A stretch of 64,000 nt of DNA from Candidatus Heimdallarchaeota archaeon (GCA_020353515.1 CP070695.1:1077584-1141583), one strand, 5' to 3'; numbered from the stretch's first letter, positions 26,486 to 36,206 are shown. Numbers and translations: made by a program. The notes: a model not told the origin generated them from the sequence alone.

Positions 26486-27712
26486 ATGCAATCCTCATCT
26501 TTTGTAAATAATTTGGGAACTAGAATTCGAAATACGATACCATCGTCCCGTCTTGTCCCTATCGATTTTACTAGAGGCTTAATTATGATTCTAATGGCCC
26601 TTGACCATGCCTCTATAATAAATCCGTATCATGTGGGGGGTGAAGGATTCCTCGGGAATCGACCGAAGTATCCAGATGTCATAACCTTTCTTACCAGATT
26701 TTTGACACATTGGTGTGCACCAGCTTTTCTATTCTTAGCGGGAACGGCTATCACCTTAAGTACAATCAGACGCCAGGAAAAAGGGGAAACACAAATGACA
26801 ATAAGTCAACATCTTGTTATTCGTGGGATAATCCTCTTAATAATAGAATGGACATTAATATCAACACTATTCAGCTTCTTTGGTGCTGTACAGTTCTATT
26901 TTGGGATTCTTGCGTGTATAGGGGTAGGGATGATTTTCTTTGCGTTTACTCACCGATTACCTAATTCTGTTCTTATAATCTTTTCAGCAGGGATAATCCT
27001 ATTGTCACCATTTATGATGATGTCTCCAATCATTGATTTTGAAACCGAGACCAATGAAATCGTGCGATTTCTTGCAGTCGCACTATTTTTACCTATGCAA
27101 TTTGAAGGAAGATTGTACGGGATTTATCCATTGATACCCTGGCTAGGCGTCATGGGATTAGGGGTAGTTTTTGGCCGCTGGTTAGTTCAACAGCAAGAAG
27201 ATTCAAGTTCAAATAGGAAAATAGCCGAACAACTAGGGATTGTGGGTGGATTATGCCTGGTAGCTTTCTTTGTATTACGATTTGCTAGTTTAATAGGCAT
27301 CCCTACGTGGCCAGCAAATTACCTCCCTCCAGAGAGTCTTGCCATTGACAAGTTTTTCCTCATTGCCAAATATCCTCCAAGTATCGTCTTTCTCCTCTGG
27401 ACATTGGGTGGTACGTTATTATTTTTGGCAACAGGCTTTCTCTTTCAAGAAAATCCGCGCTTTCGATCATTAATGACGCCAGTACTACTTTTTGGAGCAA
27501 CAGCTCTGTTTTTCTATTGTGTTCACATGACATTGTTTATGGGCGGGGCAATACTCGTTTGGACTCTGATTCCTTATGACCCAGGAGTTTTCGACGCGTT
27601 AATTGTTTCCTTAATATGGTGGATAGTTGTGTTACTGGTTTTAATCCCCGCCTGTTTTTGGTTTCGAGACATGAAAAGTCGATATCCTACATCCGTGCTG
27701 AAATACATCTGA
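26486..27712 (+). CDS. DUF1624 / heparan-alpha-glucosaminide N-acetyltransferase-like membrane protein
   Basis: 408 residues with about ten membrane helices. The N-terminal block RLVPIDFTRGLIMILMALDH, followed by RFLTHWCAPAFLFLAGTAI, is the conserved start of the HGSNAT-catalytic/DUF1624 family, which moves acetyl groups across membranes to sugars. The conserved Asp and His in this block are present. It lies 80 bases after the winged-helix gene on the same strand. The acceptor could be a surface glycan; this is not shown. Confidence 0.8.
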   Translation: MQSSSFVNNLGTRIRNTIPSSRLVPIDFTRGLIMILMALDHASIINPYHVGGEGFLGNRPKYPDVITFLTRFLTHWCAPAFLFLAGTAITLSTIRRQEKGETQMTISQHLVIRGIILLIIEWTLISTLFSFFGAVQFYFGILACIGVGMIFFAFTHRLPNSVLIIFSAGIILLSPFMMMSPIIDFETETNEIVRFLAVALFLPMQFEGRLYGIYPLIPWLGVMGLGVVFGRWLVQQQEDSSSNRKIAEQLGIVGGLCLVAFFVLRFASLIGIPTWPANYLPPESLAIDKFFLIAKYPPSIVFLLWTLGGTLLFLATGFLFQENPRFRSLMTPVLLFGATALFFYCVHMTLFMGGAILVWTLIPYDPGVFDALIVSLIWWIVVLLVLIPACFWFRDMKSRYPTSVLKYI

Positions 27713-27857
27713 AAACCGGTGAAACATGATGAATCTGATAGATCCGCACACTGAGTTATAATTCTTCTTAGTTTCCCGCAAACGAAGACGTTAAGTCTTT
27801 TTTCCCTCCTTTTTCCTTTTCTTTGCTATTCAAACGCTGAAGTATGGAGTGTTTCTC

Positions 27858-28142
27858 TCATGGATATTCCTGAGGTTTTGGTGTTTCTCCCGTTTTTCCA
27901 CAGATAAAATAATGTTCATCAGGCGAAGTATTATTCGTAATTAGATGTAAGAATGGACATTCCAATTTAAAATTTAGCTGATAGAGGGCATCCATTTGAA
28001 TAGGAGCTCCCTTAAAAAAGTAAGAACACTTCTCAGGGCAGTCTGGTAGATACTCTTTCATCACTAAACAAAAGAAAACTGTAGTTTCTTTCTGTTTATC
28101 TGCCACCTGATTTTGGCAATCACGAGTAGTCGTTTCAGCCAT
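27858..28142 (-). CDS. Small Cys-rich protein (family A, copy 1)
   Basis: 94 residues with GGAGGA before the ATG. Cysteines at 25, 35, 39, 62 and 81 have spacing C-x9-C-x3-C-x22-C-x18-C, including CPEKC. The protein at 35059 shows nearly the same spacing and the same FFC/YC and CPxxC elements, so the two are likely homologous. The pattern suits Zn or Fe-S binding. It lies just upstream of the luxC-like gene, 24 bases away on the same strand. Confidence 0.65.
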   Translation of the reverse strand: MAETTTRDCQNQVADKQKETTVFFCLVMKEYLPDCPEKCSYFFKGAPIQMDALYQLNFKLECPFLHLITNNTSPDEHYFICGKTGETPKPQEYP

Positions 28143-28166
28143 GTTGAGTCCTCCAACCGAAGGTAT

Positions 28167-29630
28167 TCAACATGGTACAGATTGTTCATCCATTACCCAC
28201 TTACACATGCGTCTGAGAGGTTCGATAGCGTCTTGAGGAGTCGCAAAACTGCCGTTCGGAGCGAATCCTAATGATACAATGCGTTGCACCCCATTTAGGA
28301 TCAACTCATCACGAATCTGCTGTTTGAGCTGCTCTGGATATATTCCTACTGTCTGGGTATATGCGTTTACTGACTGGATTGCGGTTTGCACATCATCAAT
28401 CGGGACGAGATTCACTACTCTGCCACATAGTTGATCTGAAAAGTCCACTGGTTCATCCATCTGACTAACTATCACAGCTCCCTCATTTTCGTGTCCACCA
28501 AACACACGATAGAACATATCATCCATTCGAAGGCCATCAATGTTACTTTTGAGATCCACATCGAACTCTTTTGCAGGTGTGGAGACATGACTGGGGAGAT
28601 TCACTAATGAGTAGTACAAATATGCCCCTAGCTCATTTAATCTGTCAATACCAGCACTATCTGTTCCTGATTGCACATAAATAACACGACTATTCACACA
28701 GGCCTCCTGATTGAATGCTCCGATATCGATAGCTGCTCGTTGTGCGACCGTACGTAAGATTTCCTCCGTTTGAAATGCGTCTGCTCCGATAATTGACATA
28801 CTTAATTTAGGATCTAACGTGATCAAATCGATCCCTGGCTGTAGATACTTTGTGATATGCTTGATAGATGCATAACCTCCCCATGCGATGATCTTTTCGA
28901 TGTTCTCAGGTTTATAAAATGCTGTTTCGAACTCTGTGTCTCCACCTTTCCAATAAGCAATTACTACACTCTTGGTGATTGGGTGATTAGGTTCCATGTC
29001 AATCATAGTCCGCGCTAGTGCTGTAGCTGTCAAGGGATCATTTGAGGGGAGCTTGATGATCGTATCACATCTAGTACAACAGCTGCGTGCAATTGTTCCT
29101 GCTGCGACCAATGGAACATTCCCTGCGATCACATGCACAGTCCGAGCACCAAATGCTCGTACCGATATAGTCTGGCCATTACTCATGGTTGTTGGTACCC
29201 AGTTTTCAAGATACTTAATTCCGATCCGTTGGTTCAACATTTCTCTGAGACTTTCTTTTGATAACAGCATTGGAAGTGCCTGATATGTCCCGTAAAGTAC
29301 AGTTTTGGTAAGTCCTGAGGCTTCACAATTCAATGTGAACGCGTCCTGGAGGTATTCGTTTTCCTTGAGGACTAGTCGTTGTCCTAGATCATCCATGAAG
29401 TTTAAGATCTCCTCTATACTAAGATTATACAGTGCTTTCTGTTGGGAGGGGTTCTTAAGAACGATCTTGTTCAGATACCTCTTTGCATCTGGAGTTTTGA
29501 ATGTTGCTGATCCATGTCGTCCTCCAAACGTCAGACTATAATTATCTATGACTTGTCCACGCGCAATGATCGGGATCTCATAATCCACTAGTTCAATGGT
29601 TGTCGTTTCCTTATTCATGACGGTTTGCAT
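28167..29630 (-). CDS. luxC: LuxC-like acyl-CoA/acyl-protein reductase
   Basis: 487 residues. The aldehyde-dehydrogenase-like fold carries HVIAGNVPLVAAGT at 166-179, SNDPLTATALAR and the catalytic C311 in NQEACVNSR, as in LuxC. It would reduce an activated acyl group to a fatty aldehyde with NADPH. It overlaps the LuxE-like gene by 20 bases (from ATG 29630; a second ATG at 29618 overlaps by 8), so both are co-translated. No luciferase gene is present. The aldehyde is therefore likely used in lipid or alcohol metabolism. Confidence 0.85.
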   Translation of the reverse strand: MQTVMNKETTTIELVDYEIPIIARGQVIDNYSLTFGGRHGSATFKTPDAKRYLNKIVLKNPSQQKALYNLSIEEILNFMDDLGQRLVLKENEYLQDAFTLNCEASGLTKTVLYGTYQALPMLLSKESLREMLNQRIGIKYLENWVPTTMSNGQTISVRAFGARTVHVIAGNVPLVAAGTIARSCCTRCDTIIKLPSNDPLTATALARTMIDMEPNHPITKSVVIAYWKGGDTEFETAFYKPENIEKIIAWGGYASIKHITKYLQPGIDLITLDPKLSMSIIGADAFQTEEILRTVAQRAAIDIGAFNQEACVNSRVIYVQSGTDSAGIDRLNELGAYLYYSLVNLPSHVSTPAKEFDVDLKSNIDGLRMDDMFYRVFGGHENEGAVIVSQMDEPVDFSDQLCGRVVNLVPIDDVQTAIQSVNAYTQTVGIYPEQLKQQIRDELILNGVQRIVSLGFAPNGSFATPQDAIEPLRRMCKWVMDEQSVPC

Positions 29631-31092
29631 ATGTGATCACAGCTTTATATGAAGAAGAAGGTTCACTTTCCTCCTCATCCATTAAGAAATCAATGAAGTC
29701 ATCGTAAGCCCCTTGAACGCCTGCGCAAGATATTTTATCGTCCCCACCTTGTAACTCACTGTAACGGGCAATATCTGACTCTAACCAAGCTGCTTTTACA
29801 CCACATTCACATTGGTCATAATGAATAGTGACTCTGTCGCCCGTTATAAAGCCGCCCCAGTAATTTTCCGCAAGTAAGTCAAAGAAGGCGAAACGTCCAG
29901 TTTGAATACCTTTTCGCTGAGCTACTTCTCCTGTTTCGGGATTTAGAATAAATGGAATATGCCATGGGAAAAAATGATAATTTCCACATTCACACGATGG
30001 TAAACCACCACCATTCATTTCTGTCATTCCATACCCCTTAGGTATAGACTTTATTCCATAAAATTCGAGTGTTTTCTGGTACCAACCCTCTGGAGGAGTA
30101 TATCCTTTCATACCTCCGCCAGTTACAAAACCAGATCCAGGTGCAAACACATTTCGTTCACCTTTATCATGTCCTTCAATAGCACTTTTGATGAAGTCTG
30201 CTTGCAGACCCATAAAGAAGATCTTCTTTCCTTTATATGACAAGAATTTTTCCATAAAAGTTTCTTTAAGCTTTGGCATCTGTATTTGAGCTTTGATCAG
30301 TTCCCCCTTATTGTGTACTAAAGAACGTATTAATTGTATCTTTCCAAGCTCTCCTTTTGCCTTGGCTGCCTTAACCCGTCCAGCAAGAGACATAAAATCA
30401 GCTGATAATCTACCTGGATATGCATAATGATAATCTTCCTCTGAACCAGCGAATTTAGGACCAAAAGTACCGAAAACTTTTGTGGCAATCTGACGTCCAG
30501 TTTGATATCCTGGGACAAAGACAGGCATTCGTTCCTTGTGAAAATCAATGCTGGTAATCTTTTCCATAAAAATGTAGAAAGCATTAACATAATTTTCCAT
30601 GTCAATCTTTGATCTTGGGATGATTGATAGTTTTCCTGTTGTTCCTGAAGAGTGGACTGGTTCCAGTTGTGTTTTCTCTTCTAACTGATCTAACCATTCA
30701 TCGATAGTTTTTGGGTCATCTAGCTTAACATCTCCGATATCAAGGGTTGTGAACTTATCTAACCACTTAGTAAGTTGAGAATATTTCTTTTTTTCAATCA
30801 AGGAAAGAGGATATGATTTATATGCTGTATGATGGAAAAGAATAGGAGCAAGATCGTTTAGAGTACTGATTTGACTGATTCCTTGACGATTAGCTAAGTC
30901 TCTAACAGCCGCGATTTCGTTATAGGCTTTAATGAATTGTTCTTGGGCTGCTTTAAGCTGTAGTTCTTCAGTTATTGTTTGATCGAGGTTTAAACATTCA
31001 TCAGGTGATCGTAAATCACGTCTAGGCCACTCACGGGGATGTGTATCCCACTCGGAGGCCTTTTCCTCTTGACGAATTGTAGCTATTGTCAT
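29611..31092 (-). CDS. luxE: LuxE-like acyl-activating enzyme
   Basis: 493 residues from ATG 31092, which has AAGGAAG nearby; the in-frame codons further upstream are an AT-rich leader. The AMP-forming signature is HSSGTTGKLSIIPRS, followed by the LuxE/phenylacetate-CoA-ligase core (GYGMTEMNGGGLPSCECGNY, GETGEVAQRKG-like region, GDRVTIHYDQCECG). Cys pairs near the C-terminus may bind a metal. It would adenylate a fatty acid and pass it to LuxC. It is divergent from a PadR gene. Confidence 0.85.
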   Translation of the reverse strand: MTIATIRQEEKASEWDTHPREWPRRDLRSPDECLNLDQTITEELQLKAAQEQFIKAYNEIAAVRDLANRQGISQISTLNDLAPILFHHTAYKSYPLSLIEKKKYSQLTKWLDKFTTLDIGDVKLDDPKTIDEWLDQLEEKTQLEPVHSSGTTGKLSIIPRSKIDMENYVNAFYIFMEKITSIDFHKERMPVFVPGYQTGRQIATKVFGTFGPKFAGSEEDYHYAYPGRLSADFMSLAGRVKAAKAKGELGKIQLIRSLVHNKGELIKAQIQMPKLKETFMEKFLSYKGKKIFFMGLQADFIKSAIEGHDKGERNVFAPGSGFVTGGGMKGYTPPEGWYQKTLEFYGIKSIPKGYGMTEMNGGGLPSCECGNYHFFPWHIPFILNPETGEVAQRKGIQTGRFAFFDLLAENYWGGFITGDRVTIHYDQCECGVKAAWLESDIARYSELQGGDDKISCAGVQGAYDDFIDFLMDEEESEPSSSYKAVITYANRHE

Positions 31093-31180
31093 TTTTTTTC
31101 TTCCTTTATATATTAGAAATTTCGAAAGTCGCATTTGATTGCGGATTTCTTTTTTATACATGAAATTCCACTATGGCAAA

Positions 31181-31209
31181 CTATATATAGACTCTAGATA
31201 TTAAGTCTA
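31181..31209 (+). promoter_or_regulatory. TATA box and inverted repeat of the padR promoter
   Basis: CTATATATAG at 31181-31190 is a TATA box. It is overlapped and followed by TAGACT (31188-31193), a 10-base spacer and AGTCTA (31204-31209). The inverted repeat lies between TATA and the expected start site, 15 bases before GTG 31225. That is a likely operator for PadR autorepression, possibly also affecting the divergent luxE promoter. Confidence 0.6.
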
Positions 31210-31224
31210 GATGAGGTTGAATAT

Positions 31225-31593
31225 GTGTCTTCACCCGAACAATTAGTTAAATGGACCACGGAGTACAAAAAAGGCTTTGCAAAGCCGTTTATTTTATTAT
31301 CATTAGCTAAAAAGACTAATTATCCATACAGTTTAACTCGTGAGATTAATTCCTTGACCAAGGGCCAGATTGCTATTACGGGATCTAATATCTATCCTAT
31401 TCTCAAAGATTTAGTGGATGAAGGCTTGATCAATAAAGAAAAGGTTCCGAAACCGAGTAAACGCAGTGATACGGCGAAAAAGCAATATCGTTCAGAATAC
31501 TCGTTAACAAAAGAAGGTGAGGAGCTCATAGTTGATCTCAAACAATCGCTAAAGGAATTTGTCGATATTATAACAGATTTTATTGAAGAATAA
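31225..31593 (+). CDS. PadR-family transcriptional regulator
   Basis: 122 residues from GTG. The PadR winged helix is clear: KPFILLSLAKKTNYPYSLTR, then GSNIYPILKDLVDEGLI, the basic wing (KVPKPSKRSDTAKKQYRSEY) and SLTKEGEELI. A short C-terminal dimerisation helix follows. PadR proteins usually repress their own operon. It precedes a HAAS-RDD membrane gene by 12 bases, the common PadR/HAAS pairing, and is divergent from luxEC. Confidence 0.9.
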   Translation: MSSPEQLVKWTTEYKKGFAKPFILLSLAKKTNYPYSLTREINSLTKGQIAITGSNIYPILKDLVDEGLINKEKVPKPSKRSDTAKKQYRSEYSLTKEGEELIVDLKQSLKEFVDIITDFIEE

Positions 31594-31605
31594 AGGATTA
31601 ATAAA

Positions 31606-32298
31606 ATGATGAGCAATAATACAGATTCAATAAACATATCAAAGTATATTGGGGAAGTAAGCAATCTACTTCCTTATAGTCATTCTGAAAAACAGCCCGT
31701 TTTAGATGATTTACAAGAGGACTTGCAAGAAGCCCTAAGTTCTGATCCAACAATTGACCTTTTCAGTACTTTTGGTTCACCTCATGAAGTCGCAAAAAAT
31801 CTCAGTAAAAGTCACGATTGGAATACTAAACCAGCTGGGTGGTTAATACGGATTTTAGCATATTTCATTGACTTCATTTTGTTACTAATATTCGCATTTA
31901 GTAGCTTTATTATCGGATTTGCGGTAGTGCTAGACTGGTTGACGAATATTATCAATACTGAAAGGCTAGAGTTAACTGAATTTCTTTTTCTGTTTAGTGT
32001 GATAATAATCATTGGAATGCTACCTGTAATTATCCTATTTTTGTATTTTGTAATATTAGAAAAGCTGTGGGCTACCACAATTGGGAAGTGGATTTTTGGA
32101 CTGAGAACTGTTGATATTACAGGGATTAAACCTTCATGGAAGCAGGTATTGATTCGTAACTTTACCAAATTTCAAGGTGAATTCCTACCTTTTGATATTA
32201 TTATAGGCATGATGATGGAAAAAGAAAAGGGGACGCCAGGTAAATATCAACGAGCTAGCGATATTCTTGCGGACACTATGGTTGTAAAAAGGTTATAG
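31606..32298 (+). CDS. HAAS-RDD membrane protein
   Basis: 230 residues. The N-terminal 60 form a HAAS-like helical unit (ISKYIGEVSNLLP, then DLQEDLQEAL, TFGSPHEVAKNL), typically next to PadR regulators. An RDD domain follows with GWLIRILAYFIDFILLLI, and TTIGKWIFGLRTVD between helices. RDD proteins are thought to be ion exchangers or transport accessories. AAGGA lies 9 bases before ATG. It is co-transcribed with padR. Confidence 0.85.
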   Translation: MMSNNTDSINISKYIGEVSNLLPYSHSEKQPVLDDLQEDLQEALSSDPTIDLFSTFGSPHEVAKNLSKSHDWNTKPAGWLIRILAYFIDFILLLIFAFSSFIIGFAVVLDWLTNIINTERLELTEFLFLFSVIIIIGMLPVIILFLYFVILEKLWATTIGKWIFGLRTVDITGIKPSWKQVLIRNFTKFQGEFLPFDIIIGMMMEKEKGTPGKYQRASDILADTMVVKRL

Positions 32299-32318
32299 TT
32301 CCCTTCCTTTTCTTTATT

Positions 32319-32648
32319 TTAGGAGATATCTCTCAATTCAAGCCCAACATCCAATTTTTTTGCGAGCGCATATCCAATAACCTCAAACAACACAATAGCG
32401 AAAATAAAAGTCACAGCGCAATATAGGAGGTAAAAAAAGATATTATCAAAATAAAACAACAGAAAGACCAAGAACAATCCTAAAATCGTCCCATATACCG
32501 TAGCAATAATTAGAGATGCTCTTCTGTACTTTTTTAGACGTAACTTTGCATTGCACATGTTACATTTCAGATGCCATGGGGTTGGTGCTTTTAAAAAGGT
32601 GATAAAATCCATTTCTATTGAGCAATTTGGACAGATTAATCTATTCAT
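32319..32648 (-). CDS. Zinc-ribbon membrane protein
   Basis: 109 residues. A two-knuckle zinc ribbon (CPNC at 6-9, CNMC near 29-32) precedes a basic segment and two membrane helices. Small proteins of this layout are widespread and mostly of unknown role. It is convergent with the RDD gene. Confidence 0.7.
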   Translation of the reverse strand: MNRLICPNCSIEMDFITFLKAPTPWHLKCNMCNAKLRLKKYRRASLIIATVYGTILGLFLVFLLFYFDNIFFYLLYCAVTFIFAIVLFEVIGYALAKKLDVGLELRDIS

Positions 32649-32870
32649 AAGGAGATGTGCTTCACTTATGTTTAAAAATCTAGCTTATGTACTATCAAGC
32701 ATATAAACAGTTGAATTTTGAGTATTGCTGCTGTTTCTTGTCTCATTTTAATGGATTTCACCTGAAAAATCGTGAATAGTACTCCCGAATTCTGCTGTTC
32801 TCTAAGTGGGTTATTGTGAGACGAAAAAAAACTGATAAGTTACTTTTTTGGCCAAATGTTACTACTGAAA

Positions 32871-34835
32871 TCATTTCCTTTTATAAATTCGATATAGAAC
32901 CATGAAACTTGATATGGAAAAGATCAGTAAAATAAAGAAAATTAAGATACTGAAAATATTGATTCCCCCATTAGTTTTAATTGAGACAGGTTCAGTTTTC
33001 ACGAGCCACACATCACTTTGCCCTCCACAATCACGCGTAAAACCAGCTAGTACAAAACAACCATCATCAGTTCGAAGGAGGGCTGAAGCTCCATCGTTTC
33101 CAGTCCTTCCATAAGTTTGGTTCCATTCCAAGGTGCCCTCGGAGTCAGTTTTTAATAAAAACATGTCAGAATCAACGCTATAGCTGTTCATTGTACCAGC
33201 AATGACAAATCCCTCATCCGCGGTTTGGAGGAGTGATCTTGCCTCATCATCCACATTTCCACCATAAGTCTGATTCCATTGCATGATACCATTCGTATCC
33301 GTTTTTACAAGCCACATATCAGAAAAAGGGGTTGTATTGGTATAGTATGTATAACCCACAAGAGCAAACCCTTTATCCTTTGTTTGAATAAGTGCGTAAG
33401 CGTGGTCATGCCAGGTTCCACCATAACTCTGATTCCATTGGATGATTCCATTCGTATCTGTTTTCACAAGCCTCATGTCACGTTGGGTTTCCTCAGTCCA
33501 GATGTTCCCCGCGAGAGCATACCCCCCATCCGCGGTTTGGACAAGAGCATAAGCGTATGAAAATATTCCATATGTATGATTCCATATTACATTCCCCTTG
33601 GCATCAGTCTTCAGAAGACACATTTCACTTTGCCATGTACCTGAAACATCGGTAGATCCAGCTAATACAAAACCTCCATCCGTAGTTTGGATGAGAGTAT
33701 GAATCTCATCATTTCCGGTTCCACCATAAGTCTGATCCCACTGGATTTCTCCCTCAGCATCAACTTGCACAAACAACATGTCTGGATGGTCACCATCATT
33801 GCCAAAAGAGTATGTGGAACCAGCAAACGCATAACCCCCATCCTGCGTCTGGATAAGGGCATTTACATAATCATCATTTGTCCCGCCATAAGTCTGATCC
33901 CACTGCACTACGCCATTGGCATTAGTCTTCACAAGCCATATATCCCTCTCTCCTGAACCAATTGAAGTAGTAGAACCAGCGAATGCATAACCACCATCCT
34001 GTGTCTGGATGAGGGTATCAGCCTTCTCACTTCCATCTCCTCCATAAGTCTGGTTCCATTCAATACTTGGAAATGCATCATCAGGCATAATCATTATAGC
34101 TTGGGTTGCAAGGACTTGGATATTATCAAACCAAAACTCAGCTGTTCCTGCTTCTATAGGATCTGGGATCGGATTGGGTGGATGAGTAAATGGATTTGAG
34201 AACTCTGCTCCAAGCTCAATCGTAATATCTGAGTTCTTCTGGAAAAGGTAATAAACCGCAAGAAATGGAAGAGTTCTATTGTATGTAGTCCATTCATCAG
34301 GATATGGCTGTTCCCCCTCCGCTCGGTATAAATAATCTTGAAAAGGACTGTCCTCTGGCTTATGAAACCTCACATACGTGGAAGTAGAATCGGGATTAAT
34401 GGTACCCGTGAAACGAGCTTTCATCTGCCAAGTAATCGTAACTCTTGTCGGTAAACAAGATTCATAGGTAAGAAAGCTTGTTCCTCTCACACTTGTACGG
34501 TAAATCTGATCAGTGCTGTTATCAGTAAGAGTTATTTTAACTGATCGTGACCCCTCAACATATTCAGTGGTGTCATATTCCCACGATCCCTGGGGGTCAT
34601 TAGGAAGAGTTGAAGTTGGACTGGGTACAGTAACTGAGCTGAAATTCCAATTAGAATCATCCTCAAAATTTGGGTCAGGTACAACCTGAATAATCTCCTC
34701 CATATTATTATTACTTTGAATATTTACAGTATTTACGTGAATTTCGTTGTCTTTAATGAAATCAGACAAAACAAGGTTAAGGGGAATCATTGTAACAAGA
34801 ATAATTATAAAAATGAAAGAAATACTCTTTTTCAT
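32871..34835 (-). CDS. Anchored surface protein with seven propeller repeats
   Basis: 654 residues. A signal peptide (1-24) leads to a jelly-roll-like domain (about 60-245) and then seven tandem repeats of about 50 residues, each with the pattern W-x-Q-T-Y-G-G, LIQTxDGGYxxAGST and WLVKTD. Seven copies imply a closed seven-bladed beta-propeller. A C-terminal membrane helix (FSILIFFILLIFSISSFMVL) and RIYKRK anchor it. The likely role is adhesion or binding on the cell surface. It starts at ATG. Confidence 0.8.
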   Translation of the reverse strand: MKKSISFIFIIILVTMIPLNLVLSDFIKDNEIHVNTVNIQSNNNMEEIIQVVPDPNFEDDSNWNFSSVTVPSPTSTLPNDPQGSWEYDTTEYVEGSRSVKITLTDNSTDQIYRTSVRGTSFLTYESCLPTRVTITWQMKARFTGTINPDSTSTYVRFHKPEDSPFQDYLYRAEGEQPYPDEWTTYNRTLPFLAVYYLFQKNSDITIELGAEFSNPFTHPPNPIPDPIEAGTAEFWFDNIQVLATQAIMIMPDDAFPSIEWNQTYGGDGSEKADTLIQTQDGGYAFAGSTTSIGSGERDIWLVKTNANGVVQWDQTYGGTNDDYVNALIQTQDGGYAFAGSTYSFGNDGDHPDMLFVQVDAEGEIQWDQTYGGTGNDEIHTLIQTTDGGFVLAGSTDVSGTWQSEMCLLKTDAKGNVIWNHTYGIFSYAYALVQTADGGYALAGNIWTEETQRDMRLVKTDTNGIIQWNQSYGGTWHDHAYALIQTKDKGFALVGYTYYTNTTPFSDMWLVKTDTNGIMQWNQTYGGNVDDEARSLLQTADEGFVIAGTMNSYSVDSDMFLLKTDSEGTLEWNQTYGRTGNDGASALLRTDDGCFVLAGFTRDCGGQSDVWLVKTEPVSIKTNGGINIFSILIFFILLIFSISSFMVLYRIYKRK

Positions 34836-35058
34836 TTACACTTCCTCCATTATAACAATACACTTCTCTTGATACGGTTTGGATAGCGTTCTTGACGAGA
34901 AAAGTCCTTTTAAAAATATTGTTACTTTTTTTCTAAGAATAATTTAATTATCATATACATTACGCGATTTTGAGTATTTATACCTCCCCTCCATAATCTT
35001 CACCAGAGACTATATACTAATATCATTTAACAGATGATTTATTTCTGAGGATACATCA

Positions 35059-35397
35059 GTGTTTCGGGATCAGGTTCGTCTTGTGGCATTAGATGGTCTT
35101 TTTAAAGAATGTCTCTTTTTAATCACGTCTAACGATAACGCTGCTGTTTATTGTCTCAAGTTTAAACTCTGGAATGAACCCTGCCCCAAAATGTGTGATC
35201 AGTATGTCCCAAGTGAGCCAGGCAATATTGAAGAGGCAAAACAGGCAAATTACGATATTGAATGTCTGGATTTCACTCGAAAACTCGTGGAGGGTGAACC
35301 CGAGTTTTACTGCTCTCTCTATAACTTGACAAAACCTCTCTGTAAAGAGTGTCTCTTTCATCGTTATGCAGAGGATCCTTCTATAAACAAAGAGTGA
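35059..35397 (+). CDS. Small Cys-rich protein (family A, copy 2)
   Basis: 112 residues from GTG, with GAGGAT six bases upstream. Cysteines at 32, 42, 46, 69 and 85 show C-x9-C-x3-C-x22-C-x15-C (CPKMC at 42-46), almost the spacing of the protein at 27858; a further CKEC lies at 95-98. It is cytosolic and probably binds Zn or an Fe-S cluster. The family is not recognised. Confidence 0.65.
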   Translation: MFRDQVRLVALDGLFKECLFLITSNDNAAVYCLKFKLWNEPCPKMCDQYVPSEPGNIEEAKQANYDIECLDFTRKLVEGEPEFYCSLYNLTKPLCKECLFHRYAEDPSINKE

Positions 35398-35582
35398 GTT
35401 TTTGCCACAAAGACTAATTTTTTAATTATTGTCTTACCTGTACTCAGAGGTGGGTTGCAGAATAATGAAAATCCTCCTCTAGTTGGTGTGTTTTTCTTTA
35501 AAGAAGCTGGAACTCCATCATTTCTTACTATACTAGGATTCATTGTAGAGTAGAAACAGTTTGAGGATCAAGATGTGATCTC

Positions 35583-36086
35583 ATGATTCAAGTTGCGAGA
35601 GCTGATCCTATAAGAGATTCCCAAGATATTGCGACACTAATTCAAATATGTCGAACAGAGAAAAAAACTGTGTTAAATGAGTATACAGCTGACGAGGAGA
35701 GAGAGTACATTACAAATCTTCCTCCTAGAGATGCAGTGTTTGTCGCACGCGTCATTGATGGCCCGTTTGCTGGATTTGCTTCTATTAATAAGCGTTATCG
35801 TCACAGTGAGCGTCTTAAGCATTGTGGAGAGACTGGTACTTGGATAATGCCTGCTTTTCGAAGACAGGGAATTGGGAAGGTCTTATGGGAAAAAGGAATA
35901 TTTCCTTGGTGTCAAAAACATGGATTTAAACATTTAGGATTTTCCATATTGGCTGATAATAGAGAAGGAATATACTTCTATGAAAGTCTTGGATTTCGGG
36001 TTTGTGGTTACCACCGAAAATTGGTCTATGGTTATGAGGGAACTTTCATAGATGCTATAGAAATGGAATTATGGCTTCAAAAATGA
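35583..36086 (+). CDS. GNAT N-acetyltransferase
   Basis: 167 residues with the GNAT core: the acetyl-CoA-binding motif A reads WIMPAFRRQGIGKVLWEKG (R/Q-x-x-G-x-G), and motif B NREGIYFYESLGFRVCGYH. It would transfer acetyl from acetyl-CoA to an amine. The substrate is unknown. It stands alone between Cys-rich and DUF885 genes. Confidence 0.88.
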   Translation: MIQVARADPIRDSQDIATLIQICRTEKKTVLNEYTADEEREYITNLPPRDAVFVARVIDGPFAGFASINKRYRHSERLKHCGETGTWIMPAFRRQGIGKVLWEKGIFPWCQKHGFKHLGFSILADNREGIYFYESLGFRVCGYHRKLVYGYEGTFIDAIEMELWLQK

Positions 36087-36206
36087 ATTGTAATAGGAGA
36101 ATCTCGTATTAATCTTAAAATTATTGAAATAATAGGATAATATGGTAATTTCCCATCCGTAAAATGCAGAATCATAGAGTTATCACATGCATTGTGAATT
36201 CCTAGT

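Noticed and set aside
28167..31092. Luminescence operon
   Set aside because: Only LuxC and LuxE-like genes; no luciferase subunits or transferase.
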